From positions 1 through 27,812 of the forward strand of contig CAKTXR010000033.1 in the NCBI GenBank assembly GCA_934631025.1: a stretch of 27,812 nucleotides of DNA. The letters run 5' to 3'. This DNA is from an uncultured Clostridia bacterium. Its GTDB lineage: Bacteria > Bacillota > Clostridia > Christensenellales > Aristaeellaceae. The translations under genes and the position numbers were made by a program. The notes below the pieces were generated by a model, which saw nothing but the letters and a program-made list of their open reading frames with translations, made no database searches and had not been told where the DNA came from. The first letter of the stretch is position 1. The number at the start of each line of letters is the position of its first letter. Of this stretch, positions 14,809 to 22,866 are shown one piece after another.

Positions 14809-16128
14809 TTATTCGCTCATGAGCAGCACGACGCTGTAGCGGCTCATCGTCAGCAGTTCGCCGTCGGCAATTTCGCCGCACTTTTCAAGGTTATGTGCCC
14901 TGTCGAGCTTGTAGACGGCATAGCGCTCATGCCCGCCCTCAAAGTGGACACGGACGCGCTCGACCTTGCAGCCGTCCTCCCTGAAATTGGCCAGCAGCAC
15001 GGCCTGACCGTCCTCGCCCTTCGCCGCGCAGACGAACACATCGCCTTCTTCGATTTCCGCTGGAACCTGCGTGCCCAGCCGGCTCAGTTCGCCGAAGGCC
15101 TTGAAGGCATAATAGGGCTTTTTGACCTGCACAATGCCGGCCATGCCATGGCGCGTTTCGAGCGAATTGCCGAACAGCCCGCACCAGCGGCCGGTGAATT
15201 TGGTCTGCGCGTCGTAATAGGTCGCTATGTCGCAGGGGGAGGATTGCAGTTCGCACATCATGCCCGCGTTGAAGGCCGCGCCGCGCTCGTCGGCGATTAT
15301 CCTGAAGCTCTCGTCGACCTTAGACCAGTCGCGCACGTAATTCCATTCGTCATAGATGCTTTCGGTCTGGTCATAGCCGTATTTCTTCAGATGCTCATCC
15401 AGATATTTGGCCGCTTTCGCGCCTTCGCGCGGATCACGCATATAGCCGTGCCAGGAGAAAAAGTCGAGCGGCGCGCGCCGTCCGTCCGCCGTGAGCGCCT
15501 CGAGGAACTGTTTGGCGAAGTCACCGTACACCGAGCAGCAGGTCGGGCCGCCAAATTTAAGGTGCGGGAATTTTTCCTTCAGATAGGTGACAACCGTGAT
15601 GTAGAACTGGCAGTATCCCTCCGGCGTGCCCGTCCAGCACTGATGGCCGCCCAGCTCCGGCTCGTTCCAGATCTCCCAGTACTCAATGTTCAGATGCAGG
15701 CCGTTCGCCCAGCCCTCGTTGTAATGGCGGATGATATGCTCGCAGACGCGCGCCCACTTGAGATAATCCGTGGGCGGCACGGCGTGAACCTTCACCGGCT
15801 GATGTTCGATCGTCGCGCCCAGACGATAGATGATCTTCGTACCGCACTCATCGATGGCCTTGAGATATTCGTCGGTCAGCGTGAAGTTATAGTTGGCGGG
15901 ATCGTTCTCGTCACAGTTGAAATTCTTAAACAGGCAGGAAACGTCGACAAATTCGCCCGACCCGAAGGGATACTCCGTATCGTGCAGGCGGGAGAACGGA
16001 ATGCGCGCCTCCTTAAAATACGGGCGCGCGTCCTGCGAAAAATTGCAGGTCAGCGGGCCGTTGTTCACGCCGTTGACCGCCTTGATCGGGCCGAGACTCT
16101 GAGAAAAATCAACTGTCAGCTGTTTCAT
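14809..16128 (-). CDS. GH39-like glycoside hydrolase (clan GH-A), intracellular
   Basis: This 439-residue TIM-barrel glycosidase resembles GH39 enzymes (beta-xylosidase/iduronidase type). The predicted acid/base is E156 in EYWEIWNEPEL, the typical clan GH-A Asn-Glu, and the predicted nucleophile is E261 in SIYDEWNYVRDW. Other GH39-like traits are RLHDTEYPFGSGEFVDVSCLF near 47-67 and FSWHGYM near 224-230. A small beta domain follows at about 365-439. There is no signal peptide, so it acts on imported oligosaccharides or glycosides. CGGAGG lies about 10 nt before the ATG. It has its own promoter, divergent from the S58 peptidase gene, and no transporter beside it. The substrate is not determinable; beta-xyloside is the family default, but arabinoside-type substrates are possible. 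Confidence 0.82.
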   Translation of the reverse strand: MKQLTVDFSQSLGPIKAVNGVNNGPLTCNFSQDARPYFKEARIPFSRLHDTEYPFGSGEFVDVSCLFKNFNCDENDPANYNFTLTDEYLKAIDECGTKIIYRLGATIEHQPVKVHAVPPTDYLKWARVCEHIIRHYNEGWANGLHLNIEYWEIWNEPELGGHQCWTGTPEGYCQFYITVVTYLKEKFPHLKFGGPTCCSVYGDFAKQFLEALTADGRRAPLDFFSWHGYMRDPREGAKAAKYLDEHLKKYGYDQTESIYDEWNYVRDWSKVDESFRIIADERGAAFNAGMMCELQSSPCDIATYYDAQTKFTGRWCGLFGNSLETRHGMAGIVQVKKPYYAFKAFGELSRLGTQVPAEIEEGDVFVCAAKGEDGQAVLLANFREDGCKVERVRVHFEGGHERYAVYKLDRAHNLEKCGEIADGELLTMSRYSVVLLMSE

Positions 16129-16175
16129 GGAAGATCATTCCTCCGTTCATCATCGTTCTGTTGAGAACTACGCCC

Positions 16176-16204
16176 AGTATAGCACACTTTTATGGTGTTA
16201 ACAA
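16176..16204 (-). promoter_or_regulatory. Promoter for the GH39-like gene
   Basis: On the minus strand TTGTTA (16204-16199), a 17-bp spacer and TATACT (16181-16176), about 48 nt before the start codon. Consensus match only. Confidence 0.6.
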
Positions 16205-16226
16205 TGCTTTCTTTTCCGCGTCGCCC

Positions 16227-16254
16227 TTGAATTATGGGCAACCTGTGCTATAAT
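16227..16254 (+). promoter_or_regulatory. Promoter for the DmpA/S58 peptidase gene
   Basis: TTGAAT (16227-16232), a 16-bp spacer and a perfect TATAAT (16249-16254), about 51 nt before the TTG start. It is divergent from the glycosidase promoter. Confidence 0.65.
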
Positions 16255-16305
16255 AAAGGAAGAAATTTTTCAGATTACCGCGGTTATTTGAAAGGATGAT
16301 TCTCT

Positions 16306-17346
16306 TTGCGCATTCGTGATTACGGCCTGACGGTCGGCTCTCTGCCCACGGGGCCGCTGAACCGCATCAGCGACGTGGCGGGCGTGACGGTGGGCCACGC
16401 GACGATCGTCAGCGAGACGCACAATACCGGCGTGACCGTCGTGCTCCCCTGCCCCGACAATCCCTTCGCCAGTAAGCTGCCCTGCGCGTCGTTTGTGCTC
16501 AACGGCTTCGGCAAGACGGCGGGGCTTGTGCAGATCGACGAGCTGGGCACGCTGGAAACGCCCATCGCGCTGACCAACACATTAAACGTCGGTCTGGTTC
16601 ACGACGCTATGGTCGAATACATGGCGCGCCTGTGCGAGAGGGACGGCGTGAAAATGCGCTCGGTCAATCCTGTCGTATGTGAGTGCAACGACGCGTCGCT
16701 CAACGACATTCGCCACCGCGCCGTAAAGCAGGAGCACGTCTTTGCGGCCATAGACGCCGCCTGCGCTGAATTTGAGGAGGGCGCTGTGGGCTGCGGGCGC
16801 GGCATGACCTGCCATGGACTCAAGGGCGGCGTGGGCTCGGCGTCGCGGCAGATCGAGCTGGACGGGCGCGTCTACACGCTGGGCGTGCTCGTGCAGACCA
16901 ATCACGGTCAGATGCGCGATCTCACGATCGACCATCGCCCCATCGGCGAGGACATCTGGCGCGAGCTGAACGAAAACAGGCCCGACAAGGGCAGCTGCAT
17001 CGTCATACTGGCCACCGACATTCCGCTGAGCGACCGGCAGCTGAGGCGCGTCGTCAAGCGGTGCAGCGTCGGTCTGGCGCGGCTCGGCTCGTTCATCGGG
17101 CACGGCAGCGGCGAGGTGTTCATCGGCTTCAGCACAGCCAACCGCGTCCCGCATACGCCGGCGCGCGCGATCGTCGACGTGAAGGCGCTCAGCGAGGACT
17201 ACATCGATCTCTGCTTCCGCGCCGCAGCCGAAGCGACGGAGGAAGCCGTGCTCAATTCCATGGTCGCGGCCGAGGACGTGACCGGCTGCGGCGGACACAC
17301 GCGCTTTTCGCTCAGCCGCTTTATGAATAAGCTGACCAATCCATAA
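16306..17346 (+). CDS. P1/S58 family aminopeptidase (DmpA-like)
   Basis: DmpA-like (MEROPS S58) enzymes are N-terminal-nucleophile hydrolases that cut themselves into two chains and act as L-, D- or beta-aminopeptidases. The 346-residue protein begins RIRDYGLTVGSLPTGPLNRISDVAGVTVGHAT, typical of the family, with VNPVVCECNDASLNDI and GRGMTCHGLKGGVGSASR in the middle. The predicted self-cleavage site is Gly229-Ser230 in DKGSCIVILATDIPL, with Ser230 the nucleophile of the beta chain. The C-terminus ends in GCGGHTRFSL. Start: TTG at 16306 with AAGGA about 9 nt upstream; no in-frame ATG is nearby. It is a single-gene unit with its own promoter and a strong terminator. No signal peptide is seen, so it is probably cytoplasmic peptide catabolism. 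The true substrate is unknown. Confidence 0.92.
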   Translation: MRIRDYGLTVGSLPTGPLNRISDVAGVTVGHATIVSETHNTGVTVVLPCPDNPFASKLPCASFVLNGFGKTAGLVQIDELGTLETPIALTNTLNVGLVHDAMVEYMARLCERDGVKMRSVNPVVCECNDASLNDIRHRAVKQEHVFAAIDAACAEFEEGAVGCGRGMTCHGLKGGVGSASRQIELDGRVYTLGVLVQTNHGQMRDLTIDHRPIGEDIWRELNENRPDKGSCIVILATDIPLSDRQLRRVVKRCSVGLARLGSFIGHGSGEVFIGFSTANRVPHTPARAIVDVKALSEDYIDLCFRAAAEATEEAVLNSMVAAEDVTGCGGHTRFSLSRFMNKLTNP

Positions 17347-17356
17347 TAAAAAACAG

Positions 17357-17404
17357 ATCGAGCCGATTCACTCATATCGTTGAATGAATCGGCTCGATTT
17401 TTTG
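17357..17404. terminator. Strong bidirectional terminator between S58 peptidase and transglutaminase-like gene
   Basis: Perfect 14-bp stem ATCGAGCCGATTCA/TGAATCGGCTCGAT (17357-17370/17385-17398) followed by TTTTTTG on the plus strand. The minus strand also has a T run shortly after the stem (complement of the A run at 17348-17353). The two genes converge here. Confidence 0.9.
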
Positions 17405-17410
17405 CAAAGC

Positions 17411-18781
17411 TCAGTCGCGCTCAGTCAGTTCGATCAGGTCGTATTCGCAGTCACACTCAAAACCGGTCAGGCCGCGCGTTTCCGTCTCAACCTCGCCGCA
17501 CTGATTGTCGTAGGGATCGATGCGGGTGTGCTGCTTGGGCGGGTAGAAATCGGCCTGATAGTCGGCATTGCTGACCATGCGCCACGGCTCCAGATTGCCG
17601 AAATAGAAATTCCAGCGCTCGTAATTGCCGTTGCGCCACGCGCTGCCGCCATAAGAGCAGTCGCAGAACACCCAGCCGCGCTCGCCGGCATAGAACTGCG
17701 CCCAGTCGTGATTGCCCACGGACGAGGGCGGCGACATCTCAAGGCCAGCCTGCCAGCGCGCGGGAATGCCTGCGATGCGGCACAGCGTGATGAAGCACAG
17801 CGACTGTATGCCGCAGTCGCCCTTCTGGTTGATGGCCGCATATTCCGAGCCGTTTTCGATCGTCAGATAGCTGCGCACGAACGTGTAGGTCACCTTCGTC
17901 GTGCAGTAGTCATAGAAGCGGCGGGCGATGCGCACGGGGTCGGTCTCGTCGCCGGCCAGCTCCTTCGCCAGCGCGCGCATGAACGGCGTAAAGGCGATGT
18001 GCGGCAGCAGCTCCTCTGTGTCGGAGGGCTTGACGGGATCGGCGTTCGGATAGACGATACCGCCCTTCTCCATGGGATCGACATAGCGGCAGACGTTGTC
18101 GTATTCGTATTCCACGCTGAAGCGCCTGTTTTCGGTCAGCTTTTCCTTAAAGCACACGGTGCGCTGCGCCTGGTTTTCCGGCGCGACGATCATGTCCTTG
18201 TCCTCGGTCAGCAGGCGGATGTTGTGAATCTGCGCCGCAGGCATGGGGATCGGGATATGCACGGTGTAGGTTTCATTCGGCACGAAGGCGTCGTCCTCGA
18301 TGTAGACGGTGTGCTTCATGCGGACGTGGCAGATCACCTCGCCCTTTTTCTTCATGCGGGCGATAACCTCGTCCAGCTGATTGGGCCACTTGTTCGGCGC
18401 AATGCCCGCGCGCGCGGCGAGATCGGGATTGACCTTCAAAAGCGTGTTGACAAATCGCCTGAAATACATCTTTTCGCCCAGCACATAGATGTAATCCAGC
18501 TTGTTTTCAAGCTCCAGCCGGTCGAATTCCTCCTCGGTGAAATCGGGAATACGCTCCCGCACCTTCTCAATGGCCTGCGCGCGCGGAATGGGATATTCGC
18601 GCGGCAGACGCTCGAGAATGATCTTTTCCATCTTCAGGCCCTCTTTGAGCGAGAGCGGCACGCGGGGATCGGCGAGACGCGCTTCAATCAGATCCAGCGC
18701 GCCCTTGAAATCGCCCGCCCATTTCTTCTTCAGAATGTCCTCGGGAAGTCCGACGCTCAGCGCGCCCCAGTTTTCAGCCAT
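17411..18781 (-). CDS. Transglutaminase-like (papain-fold) domain protein
   Basis: This 456-residue protein has a transglutaminase-like catalytic core in its C-terminal half. The triad is visible as C323 in QKGDCGIQSLCF, H358 in VGNHDWAQFY and D374 in VFCDCSYGG. The sequence after the nucleophile (RIAGIPARWQAG) is typical of bacterial transglutaminase-core proteins. The first 320 residues contain helical repeats (1-150) and a beta-rich region (150-235). There is no signal peptide or membrane segment, so it is cytoplasmic. Bacterial members are usually proteases or amidases rather than crosslinkers; the substrate is unknown. AAAGGAG lies about 9 nt before the ATG. It follows the sugar-isomerase-like gene by 29 bp in the same direction, so they form a two-gene operon, which hints at a glycoconjugate or sugar-related substrate but does not prove it. 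Confidence 0.83.
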   Translation of the reverse strand: MAENWGALSVGLPEDILKKKWAGDFKGALDLIEARLADPRVPLSLKEGLKMEKIILERLPREYPIPRAQAIEKVRERIPDFTEEEFDRLELENKLDYIYVLGEKMYFRRFVNTLLKVNPDLAARAGIAPNKWPNQLDEVIARMKKKGEVICHVRMKHTVYIEDDAFVPNETYTVHIPIPMPAAQIHNIRLLTEDKDMIVAPENQAQRTVCFKEKLTENRRFSVEYEYDNVCRYVDPMEKGGIVYPNADPVKPSDTEELLPHIAFTPFMRALAKELAGDETDPVRIARRFYDYCTTKVTYTFVRSYLTIENGSEYAAINQKGDCGIQSLCFITLCRIAGIPARWQAGLEMSPPSSVGNHDWAQFYAGERGWVFCDCSYGGSAWRNGNYERWNFYFGNLEPWRMVSNADYQADFYPPKQHTRIDPYDNQCGEVETETRGLTGFECDCEYDLIELTERD

Positions 18782-18810
18782 GGCGTTTTCTCCTTTACGG
18801 GTTTTGTCTC

Positions 18811-19581
18811 TCAGCGGTAGCCGCGGGAGGCGAGGAAATCATAGCTCTTCTTCAGGCAGTCGAACGGATCCGCGCCGAAACAGTCGTCCTGCTCGACGAA
18901 GGCGTATTTTGTGCCGGCCTTCTCGGCTGCGGCGAGAATCGCGTCGAAATCCATCACGCCGTGGCCGACGGGCGCAAAGCGCTTTTTGCCGTCCGGCAGA
19001 AGCTCCATGTCCTTCAAATGGATGCAGTCCACGCGGCCGGACAGGCGTTCCAGCTCCTTGATGGGATCATGGCCGCTGTACTGCACCCAGTAGGTATCCA
19101 GCGTAAAGCCGAACTCGTCGGCATCAAAGGCGTCGGACAGGCGCTCCATCATGTTGCGCTCGCCGCCAAAATAGTATTCCACATCGTGATTGTGATACAT
19201 CACCTTGCCGCCCAGCTCGTGAACGCGCTTTACCATGGGTCTGGCCTGCTCGATGAAGGGCGCGAGCGCCTGGAACTTGTCCTCCATGCCCCACATGGCC
19301 GGCATGGAGCCAAGGCCCAGATAATGGCAGCCGAAAATTTTATGCTCGGCGACCACGGTATCCGTCTCCGCGCACATCCGGTCGAAGCTGGTGTGCGTCA
19401 GATCGCAGGTGAGGTTGTTTTTCTTCAGCTCCTCCGCCAGCCACTGAGGGTCATAGGCGCAGGTGCCGCTCACCTGAACGGAGGTATAGCCGATCTCGGC
19501 CACCCTTTTAAGCGTCTGGGCAAAGTTGTCCGTCGTCTTGCAATAATCGCGGACGGTAAAAAGCTGAGCACCGATTTTCAT
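18811..19581 (-). CDS. Sugar phosphate isomerase/epimerase-like TIM-barrel protein
   Basis: This 256-residue protein has the xylose-isomerase-like TIM-barrel fold (AP endonuclease 2 family) used by sugar isomerases, epimerases and inosose dehydratases. Strands with candidate metal or substrate ligands are visible: GAQLFTVRDY at the N-terminus, VMYHNHDVEY (H130, H132, E135), FTLDTYWVQ (D162), IHLKDM (H188, D191), GHGVMDF (D211) and FVEQDD (E230). It begins MKIGAQLFTVRD, a common start in this group, and AAAGGAGATG lies about 10 nt upstream of the ATG. It is the first gene of an operon with the transglutaminase-like gene and has a good promoter at 19637-19665. The specific substrate cannot be told from the sequence. 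Confidence 0.88.
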   Translation of the reverse strand: MKIGAQLFTVRDYCKTTDNFAQTLKRVAEIGYTSVQVSGTCAYDPQWLAEELKKNNLTCDLTHTSFDRMCAETDTVVAEHKIFGCHYLGLGSMPAMWGMEDKFQALAPFIEQARPMVKRVHELGGKVMYHNHDVEYYFGGERNMMERLSDAFDADEFGFTLDTYWVQYSGHDPIKELERLSGRVDCIHLKDMELLPDGKKRFAPVGHGVMDFDAILAAAEKAGTKYAFVEQDDCFGADPFDCLKKSYDFLASRGYR

Positions 19582-19636
19582 AAAACAGCATCTCCTTTGA
19601 ATGAATCAGATCAGGCGCTTTTTGAAACGCACTCCT

Positions 19637-19665
19637 ATGATAATTCAATCCGGCGCAAATTACAA
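19637..19665 (-). promoter_or_regulatory. Promoter for the isomerase-transglutaminase-like operon
   Basis: On the minus strand TTGTAA (19665-19660), a 17-bp spacer and TATCAT (19642-19637), about 55 nt before the start codon. Confidence 0.6.
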
Positions 19666-19709
19666 GCTCATTTTCATGAAATATGCGGCTGGACGGCCAA
19701 CTTTCCTTC

Positions 19710-19751
19710 AAAAAGAAGCATCCGGCGCAGCGGACGAACCGGCGCGCCGGA
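19710..19751 (-). terminator. Probable terminator after the DUF362-ferredoxin gene
   Basis: On the minus strand an 8-bp stem TCCGGCGC/GCGCCGGA (19751-19744/19728-19721) with a 15-nt loop is followed, 6 nt later, by five T residues. It lies just after the stop codon at 19760. The loop is long and the T run is offset, so this is moderate evidence. Confidence 0.5.
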
Positions 19752-19759
19752 CACAGGGA

Positions 19760-20893
19760 TTACTTGACGGTGATCAGCTCGTAGTCACGGCTGCCCAGAC
19801 CGATCTTCTCGGCGTGCTCAAGACAGGTGCGCCACTCGGATTCCGGCGTGGAATTGGTGAAGTGGTCGTGATGATCGATGAAGTTGGGCATGGCCATCTT
19901 GTCGCCCAGCTGGCTGGCACGGATGGGCTGCGCCGCCTGACATGCGTCCACGCAGGCCTGATCGAGCGCCAGCGGATCGAACGACGCAAACATACCGATG
20001 TTGGGCAGGATCGGCGCGTCGTTCTCGCAATGACAATCGCAGTTGGGCGAAACGTCTACGACCAGCGAAATATGGAAGTTGGGGCGGCCGTCCACAACCG
20101 CCTTGGTGTACTCGGCCATGCGGCAGTTCAGCTCGGAAATGGCGGAATCAACGCCAAAGCTGATCGCGTCGAAATTGCACGCGCCCAGACAGCGGCCGCA
20201 GCCCGCGCAGTGCGCCTTGTCGACGTGCATTTTGCGCTTCACAACGTCGAAAACCAGGCCGTTGTTGGCGCATTCTCTCTGACAGCGCTTGCAGCCGCGG
20301 CAGCGCGATTCGTCGATCTCGGGCTGGCCGTTGTTGTGCTGATCTTTCTTGCCGGCGCGCGAGCCGCAGCCCATGCCGATGTTCTTGATCGTGCCGCCGA
20401 AGCCGGTCACCTCGTGCCCCTTGAAGTGCGTCAGGCTGATGAACACATCTGCGTCCATGATCGCGCGGCCGATCTTCGCCGTCTTGAGGTATTCGCCGCC
20501 ATTGACCGGCACTTCAACGTCGTCTGTGCCCTTCAGGCCGTCGCCGATCAGTATGGGACAGTTGACGGTCAGCGGCGTAAAGCCGTTCTGCCAGGCGCAC
20601 TCGAGGTGTTCCAGCGCGTTCTTGCGGCTGCCGGGATAGAGCGTGTTGCAGTCGGTCAGGAAGGGCTTGCCGCCCAGCTCCTTGACCACGTCCACGACGG
20701 CGCGGGCATAGTTGGGGCGCAGATAGCTGATGTTGCCCAGCTCGCCGAAGTGCATCTTGATGGCGACGAACTTGCCGTCCAGATCGAGATCGGCGATGCC
20801 GGCCCGCTTAATCAGCTTTTGCAGCTTGGCGGGCAGGCCGTCGCCAAAGGCCTTCGTGCGAAAATCGGTAAAATAAACCTTGGACTTTTCCAT
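19760..20893 (-). CDS. DUF362 domain protein with two [4Fe-4S] ferredoxin motifs
   Basis: This 377-residue protein has a DUF362 domain (about 40-180 and 290-350) interrupted by a 2x[4Fe-4S] ferredoxin insert. The cluster ligands are C198, C201, C204 and C208 (CRGCKRCQREC), and C229, C232, C235 and C239 (CAGCGRCLGAC). The DUF362 part shows KMHFGELGNISYLRP, TDCNTLYPGSR, LTHFKGHEVTGFGGTIKNIGMGC and FDPLALDQACVDAC. This arrangement is common in anaerobic Clostridia and its reaction is unknown; electron transfer to a partner enzyme is likely. AGGAGAG lies about 9 nt before the ATG. It follows the nitroreductase gene by 35 bp in the same direction, so a redox operon is probable. No signal peptide is seen. 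Confidence 0.9.
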   Translation of the reverse strand: MEKSKVYFTDFRTKAFGDGLPAKLQKLIKRAGIADLDLDGKFVAIKMHFGELGNISYLRPNYARAVVDVVKELGGKPFLTDCNTLYPGSRKNALEHLECAWQNGFTPLTVNCPILIGDGLKGTDDVEVPVNGGEYLKTAKIGRAIMDADVFISLTHFKGHEVTGFGGTIKNIGMGCGSRAGKKDQHNNGQPEIDESRCRGCKRCQRECANNGLVFDVVKRKMHVDKAHCAGCGRCLGACNFDAISFGVDSAISELNCRMAEYTKAVVDGRPNFHISLVVDVSPNCDCHCENDAPILPNIGMFASFDPLALDQACVDACQAAQPIRASQLGDKMAMPNFIDHHDHFTNSTPESEWRTCLEHAEKIGLGSRDYELITVK

Positions 20894-20928
20894 GGCGCGT
20901 TTCTCTCCTATGCAATATAGTATTTTAT

Positions 20929-21444
20929 TTATTCGACCCAGTTGACGGCGCCCTCGCGGCGCGGCGCGCGCTCCTTCGGCTCCTCGAGCGTGTGACCCAC
21001 GGCCAGCGCCAGCGTCGGGCGGTAGCCCTCGGGGATGCTCAACGCGCGGAGCAGGCTTTCCTTCTCGGCCGATTCAAAGGCGCGGCGGAACGAGGCGATA
21101 TAGCAGCTGCCCAGCCCCAGCGCCTTGGCGGCCACGGCCATGTTCTCGGTGGCGTTGGCGCAGTCGATGTCGCCGAATTTTTCGTTGCTTTCCTCAGCGG
21201 AGACGATGACGGCGCAGGGCGCGCCGCGGAAGGTGTCGTTCTCGGGATCACCGCAGGCCGCGCTGATTTTGTCCAGCAGCGCGCGGTCGGTCACGACGGT
21301 GAAATGCCACGGCTGGCAGCCCATGGCCGTTGCGGCGAACTGACCGCACTCGACGATCTGCTCGAGCGCCTCGCGAGAGACGGCTTCCGGCTTATAGGAG
21401 CGGATGGAGCGGCGGGTCAAGAGAGTCTGAATGGTTTCGTTCAT
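20929..21444 (-). CDS. Nitroreductase family FMN-dependent oxidoreductase
   Basis: This 171-residue flavoprotein of the nitroreductase family begins ETIQTLLTRRSIRSYKPEAVS, with the RRSIR(S/K)Y segment that contacts FMN phosphate. AATAMGCQPWHFTVV (second FMN segment) and ALGLGSCYIASFR near the C-terminus are also typical. Such enzymes reduce nitro compounds, quinones or enones with NAD(P)H; the physiological substrate is unknown. Start: ATG at 21444 with AAGGAGG 8 nt upstream. An in-frame TTG at 21462 overlaps that ribosome site and is rejected. It is co-directional with the DUF362-ferredoxin gene (35-bp gap) and has a consensus-like promoter facing away from pepT. Confidence 0.93.
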   Translation of the reverse strand: MNETIQTLLTRRSIRSYKPEAVSREALEQIVECGQFAATAMGCQPWHFTVVTDRALLDKISAACGDPENDTFRGAPCAVIVSAEESNEKFGDIDCANATENMAVAAKALGLGSCYIASFRRAFESAEKESLLRALSIPEGYRPTLALAVGHTLEEPKERAPRREGAVNWVE

Positions 21445-21481
21445 ATCAAAAGCCTCCTTCAATTCATGCGCTTATGTTTGA

Positions 21482-21510
21482 ATGATAGCATTTTTGAAGC
21501 GCGCTGTCAA
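21482..21510 (-). promoter_or_regulatory. Promoter for the nitroreductase-DUF362 operon
   Basis: On the minus strand a perfect TTGACA (21510-21505), a 17-bp spacer and TATCAT (21487-21482). Its -35 box lies only 3 bp from that of the divergent pepT promoter. Confidence 0.8.
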
Positions 21511-21513
21511 TCG

Positions 21514-21542
21514 TTGCAAAGCGGCGGATTTGGTGATATAAT
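21514..21542 (+). promoter_or_regulatory. Promoter for pepT
   Basis: TTGCAA (21514-21519), a 17-bp spacer and a perfect TATAAT (21537-21542), about 36 bp before the pepT ATG. It lies back-to-back with the nitroreductase promoter. Confidence 0.8.
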
Positions 21543-21578
21543 GAGGGCGAAAGTATGAATTTTGAGGAGGGTTTTCCC

Positions 21579-22790
21579 ATGCGAGCCTATGAGAGACTGA
21601 TGAAATACATCATGTTCGATACAACCTCGAACGAGGCCTGTGAGAGCTGCCCCAGCAGCGAAGGTCAACTGGTGTTCGGCCGCGCGCTGGTCGAAGAAAT
21701 GAAACAGCTCGGCCTGAGCGACGCCTTTCAGGATGAGCATGGCTATATCTACGGCACTCTGCCCGCCAACACGGACGGTCAGCCGGTGATTGGCCTGATC
21801 GCGCATATGGACACCGTGGCCGACGCGCCCGCCATGCCGATGAAAGCGCATATCGTCAAAAACTATCGGGGCGGCGACATTGCCATGAATGAAAGCGGCG
21901 CGCCCGTGCTGAGTCCCGCCGTCTATCCGCATCTGAACGCCTGCGTGGGCAAGGATCTGCTGATCACCGACGGACGCACGCTGCTGGGCGCGGACGACAA
22001 GGCCGGAATCGCCGAGATCCTCACACTCGTCGAGGAGCTGAACGCGCACCCCGAAATCAAACACGGCGCGCTCCGCATCGGCTTTACGCCGGATGAAGAG
22101 ATCGGACGCGGCGCGGATCTGTTCAACGTGTCGCTCTTCGGCGCGGATTTCGCCTATACCATGGACGGCGGCGCGCTGCCCGAGCTGGAATACGAAAACT
22201 TCAACGCGGCCGGCGCAACGATCACGATCAACGGCGTGAACATCCATCCCGGCTCCGCGAAAAACATGATGAAGAGCGCGCTGCTCATTGCGAATGAGTT
22301 CATTTCCATGCTGCCGCCCGCCGAAACGCCCGCGCATACCGAGCACCGCGAGGGTTTCTATCACCTGACCGAGATGAGCGGCATTGTGGAAAAGGCGACG
22401 CTTCGCTATATCATCCGCGATCACGATAAGGAAAAGTTCACCGCACGCAAGGCCTATATCCAGCGCGTGGCCGACTATCTCAACGCAAAGTACGGAGAGG
22501 ACACGGTCGAGGTCGCCGTTAAGGACAGCTACTACAACATGATCGAGGTGCTGGCCGATCACATGGACGTAGTGGAGCGCGCCCGCGAAGCGTTGCGCAA
22601 AACCGGTTACGAACCGGTCGATTCGCCCATCCGCGGCGGCACGGACGGCGCGCGGCTGTCCTTCATGGGCCTGCCCTGCCCCAACCTGCCCACCGGCGGC
22701 ATGAACTACCACAGCCGCTTCGAGTACATTCCCATTCAGGATATGGACGACGCGGTAACCATGCTGCGGCATATCGTCGAGGCGCGATAA
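21579..22790 (+). CDS. pepT: Peptidase T (tripeptide aminopeptidase)
   Basis: PepT is a cytoplasmic zinc-dependent M20B aminopeptidase releasing N-terminal residues from tripeptides. The 403-residue protein is close to the usual length of about 405-410. Zinc and catalytic motifs are visible: GLIAHMDTVADAP (His76, Asp78), LLGADDKAGIAEIL (bridging Asp near 139-140), FTPDEEIGRGAD (catalytic and ligand Glu near 173-174), YTMDGG, and near the end SPIRGGTDGARLSFMGLPCPNLPTGG, which holds the dimer-contact/ligand region. Start: ATG at 21579 with GAGGAGGG 7 nt upstream; the in-frame ATG at 21555 precedes that ribosome site and is rejected. It is a single-gene unit with its own promoter and terminator. 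A decayed homologue is at 11678-11962. Confidence 0.96.
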   Translation: MRAYERLMKYIMFDTTSNEACESCPSSEGQLVFGRALVEEMKQLGLSDAFQDEHGYIYGTLPANTDGQPVIGLIAHMDTVADAPAMPMKAHIVKNYRGGDIAMNESGAPVLSPAVYPHLNACVGKDLLITDGRTLLGADDKAGIAEILTLVEELNAHPEIKHGALRIGFTPDEEIGRGADLFNVSLFGADFAYTMDGGALPELEYENFNAAGATITINGVNIHPGSAKNMMKSALLIANEFISMLPPAETPAHTEHREGFYHLTEMSGIVEKATLRYIIRDHDKEKFTARKAYIQRVADYLNAKYGEDTVEVAVKDSYYNMIEVLADHMDVVERAREALRKTGYEPVDSPIRGGTDGARLSFMGLPCPNLPTGGMNYHSRFEYIPIQDMDDAVTMLRHIVEAR

Positions 22791-22814
22791 AGGCGCTCAT
22801 AAAACATAAAAAGG

Positions 22815-22859
22815 CCCTGCCTGATTCCGTTCAAAATTGCGGAAACGGGCAGGGATTTT
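22815..22859. terminator. Bidirectional terminator between pepT and clpC
   Basis: Stem CCCTGCC/GGCAGGG (22815-22821/22848-22854), with a second inner stem TTCCG/CGGAA. It is followed by ATTTTG on the plus strand and by CCTTTTT on the minus strand. It serves the convergent pepT and clpC genes. Confidence 0.88.
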
Positions 22860-22866
22860 GCGCTAT

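Noticed and set aside
14329..16164. Very long open plus-strand frame overlapping thiT and opposite the glycosidase
   Set aside because: It runs through the thiT stop and a terminator hairpin and lies antisense to a gene with catalytic motifs. Long antisense frames are common at this base composition.
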